DNA of 64,000 nucleotides. Origin: Paludisphaera mucosa (GTDB lineage Bacteria > Planctomycetota > Planctomycetia > Isosphaerales > Isosphaeraceae). A program made the translations under genes and the position numbers. Under the pieces are notes generated by a model. It did not search any database, was not told where the DNA came from, and was given only the letters and a program-made list of their open reading frames with translations. The stretch lies in contig NZ_JARRAG010000002.1 in NCBI RefSeq assembly GCF_029589435.1, positions 2,418,001 to 2,482,000 of the forward strand. Direction: 5' to 3'. Below, in pieces: positions 61,067-64,000 of this stretch. Each line of letters begins with the position of its first letter. The first letter of the stretch is position 1.

Positions 61067-62896
61067 ATGGCCAGCACCGCGTCCCCCGGCAAGTCCATGG
61101 CCGCCACGCTGCACGACAGCCTCCTCGCCAGCCGGATCGGCGCCGCCGCCGGCGATCACGCCCGCCAAATCATCGCGGGGGTCACCCCCGACGGCTCGTT
61201 CGTCGACGGTATGACCGTCGACGCCTTCGTCCACCAGGCCGGCCAGGTCCTCCTGGACAGCGGCCGCGTCTATCGCTATGGCAACTCGATCGTCCAGGAG
61301 ACCGACCGGCCGGGGGACCAGAGGCTCACGAGCCTCGCCGTGCAGCACCGGGCCGAGCCCAACGCCGCGCACGTCCTGACGAATCACTTCGGCATCGCCT
61401 ACCAGGGCAAGCAGGGCGACGTCCAGAGCCTGCTCACACCGAAGCTCGTCGGTGCCCTCCTGGCCGACGAGGGCCTGTGGCGGCACCTGCCCGAGATTCG
61501 CTACCACACCCGGCTGCCGACCTTCGACGCCGACTTCAACCTTTGTTGGCAGGGCTGGAACTCAGCCTCGGGCATCCTGGTCCACGGCCCCGAGATCGTG
61601 CCCGAGACCACGCCGTCGTCCTACGCCCCGGACGCACGGGCCGTCGACCGACTCCCGCACCGCCTCCGCGGGCTCTTCCGGGAGTTCTACTGGCGTTCCG
61701 ACGCCGACATGGTCAACGCGATCGCCATGCTCCTGACCGGGCTGCTGGGCAACCACTTCGTCGACGCACCCCACCCCGGCGGCATCGTCGACGCCAACCA
61801 GCCGGAGCTCGGCAAGACCCTGCTGGTGCAGTGCATCGGCCGCGTCCTCGACGACGCCGAGCCGCCCCGGATCTCCCTGGCCCGCGACGAGGAGCTGGAG
61901 AAGCGGCTCTGCGCCCAGCTCCGCAGCTCGAAGACGAGCCTGTTCTTCTTCGACAACGTTCGCACCAGGATCGAATCGGCGGTCATCGAGCAGAACATGC
62001 TCTCGCCCCTGATCAGCCTCCGCATCCTGGGCCTATCGGCCACGATCGAGCGGCCGAATACGTACCTCTGGTTCATCACGAGCAACTTGACCGCGGGCAC
62101 CCCCGACTTCATCGGGCGGTGCGTCCCGATCCGGCTCCATTACGAGGGGGACCCGAAGGGGCGCATGTTCTCGGGAGACCCCCTGGCGTACGCCGCCGAA
62201 CACCGCCTGCCCATCCTCGCCGAGCTGGCCGGGATGGTCCTGCGCTGGGCCCAGCAGGGCCGACGCCCGGGAGACCACAAGCATCGCTGCAGGCGCTGGG
62301 CTGCCACCATCGGCGGCATCCTCGACGCCGGCGGCCTGGGCGAGTTCTTCCTGGCCAACGCCGCCGAGGCCGGGGCGGCGATGGACGAGGGCATGCAGGA
62401 CCTCGCGACCCTGGCCGAGCACGCCGTCGGTAAGAATCTGGCCGACACCCACGGTCTCGCGGAACGCGATCCGGCCCCCAGGGGGCGGACCCCGGGCGAA
62501 TGGGTGGTCCTGTTCGCGGAGACCCAGGTCCTCAAGGACCGGCTCGCGGTGGGCACCGTCAGGGGCAGGGCGACGGTCGTCGGCATCTTCCTGAGCGATA
62601 AGGTGGGCCGCACCGTGACCATCGAGACGGCCGACGGCACGCGTGAGGCAACCCTCCGCAGGCGCGACGAGAGCGGCAACACGAAGTTCTACTATTTCTC
62701 GATCGCGTTCCAAAAGTCCGCCGTCCCCGGGTCGGCCTCGTCGGCGGCCTCGGCGGCCGCGAGTCACGGAGCCGCAGTACCAGCGCCGGCCGCGGCCGGG
62801 GGGGCTGCCCCGACCGCCGCCTCTCCTCCCCCGGCCGACGCGGCCTCGATCGGCGAACCCGCCCCCCCGACCACGGAAGACCTGGAATGGATTTGA
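61067..62896 (+). CDS. Replicative helicase-like ATPase
   Basis: 609 residues from the ATG at 61067. The core has IVDANQPELGKTLLVQCIGR (Walker A-like GKT near residue 249), SKTSLFFFDNVRTRIES (Walker B-like near 292) and NTYLWFITSNLTAGTPDFIG (sensor Asn), an order seen in virus- and plasmid-type AAA+ or SF3 helicases that act with primases. The N-terminal part (AGQVLLDSGRVYRYGNSIVQ) resembles the region before such helicase domains. The C-terminus is a low-complexity Ala/Pro tail. With the primase-like gene before it and the iteron-like motifs and DNA polymerase after it, a role in replicating the element is likely. Confidence 0.65.
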   Translation: MASTASPGKSMAATLHDSLLASRIGAAAGDHARQIIAGVTPDGSFVDGMTVDAFVHQAGQVLLDSGRVYRYGNSIVQETDRPGDQRLTSLAVQHRAEPNAAHVLTNHFGIAYQGKQGDVQSLLTPKLVGALLADEGLWRHLPEIRYHTRLPTFDADFNLCWQGWNSASGILVHGPEIVPETTPSSYAPDARAVDRLPHRLRGLFREFYWRSDADMVNAIAMLLTGLLGNHFVDAPHPGGIVDANQPELGKTLLVQCIGRVLDDAEPPRISLARDEELEKRLCAQLRSSKTSLFFFDNVRTRIESAVIEQNMLSPLISLRILGLSATIERPNTYLWFITSNLTAGTPDFIGRCVPIRLHYEGDPKGRMFSGDPLAYAAEHRLPILAELAGMVLRWAQQGRRPGDHKHRCRRWAATIGGILDAGGLGEFFLANAAEAGAAMDEGMQDLATLAEHAVGKNLADTHGLAERDPAPRGRTPGEWVVLFAETQVLKDRLAVGTVRGRATVVGIFLSDKVGRTVTIETADGTREATLRRRDESGNTKFYYFSIAFQKSAVPGSASSAASAAASHGAAVPAPAAAGGAAPTAASPPPADAASIGEPAPPTTEDLEWI

Positions 62897-62899
62897 AGC

Positions 62900-63216
62900 G
62901 TGGACCTCCGCGGCGGGCGTGGACCTCGCCCGAACCTCCGAATAGCGAGGTCAACGATTGCAAGACTTCGACACATATAGGTTTAAGGCCTGGCCGTTAA
63001 CCTTGTTAACCTCTCGAGGGCAGCTGCAGCCCCGGGCGTGAAACGTGTCGCCATGGGGCGATTCCCGTGACCTGGCGTGGGGGGCGGCCGAACCCGCACT
63101 CGAGGTCAACGAGGTTAACGGACGCGACGAATGTGTTTGACGTTGAAGCCTCTAAGGCCTGTCGACCTTGTCGGCGAGAGGTCAACTCGAGGTCCACGTG
63201 CAGGCGTGAGGTCCAC
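62900..63216. repeat. Iteron-like array (GAGGTYMAC), putative replication origin
   Basis: Nine copies of GAGGTCCAC, GAGGTCAAC or GAGGTTAAC. Plus strand: 62947, 63102, 63111, 63178, 63189, 63208. Minus strand: 62900-62908, 62919-62927, 63005-63013; a near copy is at 62996. Several spacings are 9, 11 or 19 bases. The 20-base blocks at 62994 and 63102 form an inverted repeat, and TAAGGCCTG recurs at about 62984 and 63153. The stretch is AT-richer than its surroundings and has no gene. Iterons beside replication genes commonly mark a plasmid-type origin. Binding by the upstream gene products is inferred. Confidence 0.65.
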
Positions 63217-63257
63217 CGGCAAGAGGCCGCACCGCACCGATTCAGGAGCACCCCGCC

Positions 63258-64000
63258 ATGATCGAGATCGTCCTCGGCACCCATCGATGCCCGTTCCGCG
63301 ACTGGACGCCGGAGCAGGGCCGCGTCTTCGGCGGCCTCTTCGCCTACGACGTCGAGACGACCCGGTTCGACGACCGCGTTTACCTGACGCCGTCGCTCGT
63401 CCTGGCCACCGCCTGCGACGGCGGGCGGGGTTGCTTCGTCCCCCGCGACCTGGTCCCGGCGTTCTTCGCCGCCCACGCCGGTCAGGGCTTCATCGCACAC
63501 AACGCCGCCTTCGACCTGAAGGTCACCCAGGCCGTCCTGGGCGACCGGCTCGACCTTTACGACCTCGTCGACGAGGGCAAGATCTGGGACACGCTGATCC
63601 TGAAGCGGCTCCTGTCCCTGGCCACCGCCGGCCACACCGCCCGCAACGAGTGCGGCCTGGACGACTGCGCAAAGGCCCACCTCGGCCTGGAGCTGCCCAA
63701 GGACGTCAAGGACGCCGACGGCTGCGACGTCCGCACCGGCTTCGGCCGCTATCTGGGCCGGCCGTCCCGCGAGATCCCCGAGGAGCACCTCCGCTACGCC
63801 GCCGGCGACTCGCTGGCGACCTGGCACCTGTTCTGGGAGCTGAACCGGCTGATCAAGGTCGTCCTGCAGGACGCCTCCGGGGTCTGGGGCTACGTCGACG
63901 ACGCCTGGCTGCGGGACGCGATCCGCCGCTTCGGCCCCCTGACGCACCACATCCAGCTCCGCGCCAGCATCGTCACCGACGTCCTCAGCGCCACCGGCGT
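63258..64000 (+). CDS. Family A DNA polymerase, 5' part (partial)
   Basis: Open from the ATG at 63258 (AGGAG nine bases upstream) to the window edge, 247 codons. The visible part is a DEDD 3'-5' exonuclease: LFAYDVETTRFDDRV (Exo I, D31 and E33), GQGFIAHNAAFDLKVTQAVL (Exo II) and EEHLRYAAGDSLATWHLFWE (Exo III, Tyr...Asp near 180). This precedes the polymerase domain in phage- and plasmid-type family A polymerases; the palm domain would lie outside the window. The gene starts just after the iteron-like array. Confidence 0.75.
   Translation, partial: MIEIVLGTHRCPFRDWTPEQGRVFGGLFAYDVETTRFDDRVYLTPSLVLATACDGGRGCFVPRDLVPAFFAAHAGQGFIAHNAAFDLKVTQAVLGDRLDLYDLVDEGKIWDTLILKRLLSLATAGHTARNECGLDDCAKAHLGLELPKDVKDADGCDVRTGFGRYLGRPSREIPEEHLRYAAGDSLATWHLFWELNRLIKVVLQDASGVWGYVDDAWLRDAIRRFGPLTHHIQLRASIVTDVLSATG

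Overview
The window looks like part of a large, GC-rich planctomycete genome, probably Isosphaeraceae-like. This is inferred from gene content and no database was searched. The clues are two exported proteins with LEPR-XLL-type N-terminal motifs (LEGRQLLSA, LEVRQLMTA), an overlapping ECF sigma factor/Ser-Thr kinase pair, several multi-domain hybrid histidine kinases, and a very heavy load of insertion sequences (IS).

1-11.1 kb holds a PilZ/LEPR-XLL exported protein running off the left edge, a 1,284-residue secreted protein (DUF4114-like, SdrD-B-like domains and eight 47-residue repeats) and a polytopic glycosyltransferase with a periplasmic sugar-binding-like region. An M41-like HExxH gene then lies between two transposase remnants. 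11.3-25 kb is mostly mobile DNA: a split tyrosine integrase, IS5, a decayed IS66, four CRISPR-like repeats, recQ, and a chain of elements that abut at shared TA dinucleotides.

25-36.6 kb is a signalling block. It has a hybrid kinase damaged by an internal deletion, a CheY-like regulator, a bacteriophytochrome hybrid kinase, an ethylene-receptor-like (ETR1-type) hybrid kinase, and a broken Ser/Thr kinase with its broken ECF sigma factor. 37-43 kb holds an IS3 element, a secreted PDZ-like protein and a TIR-four-helix membrane protein. 42.6-53.7 kb is again mobile DNA. It includes a second copy of the 2.9-kb composite IS630 element, and a serine-recombinase element sitting inside an IS5-type transposase gene with its attachment sites readable.

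52.2-64 kb looks like an integrative or plasmid-like element. It carries a large serine recombinase, a tyrosine integrase, an excisionase-like protein, an unknown 500-residue protein, and a replication module: primase-like protein, helicase-like ATPase, an array of nine GAGGTYMAC iteron-like motifs, and a family A DNA polymerase that runs off the right edge.

The best candidates for something undescribed are the iteron/primase/helicase/polymerase replicon, the recombinase element that targets an IS transposase and has no stop codon of its own, and the duplicated composite IS630 whose slippery frameshift site was hit by a second transposon.
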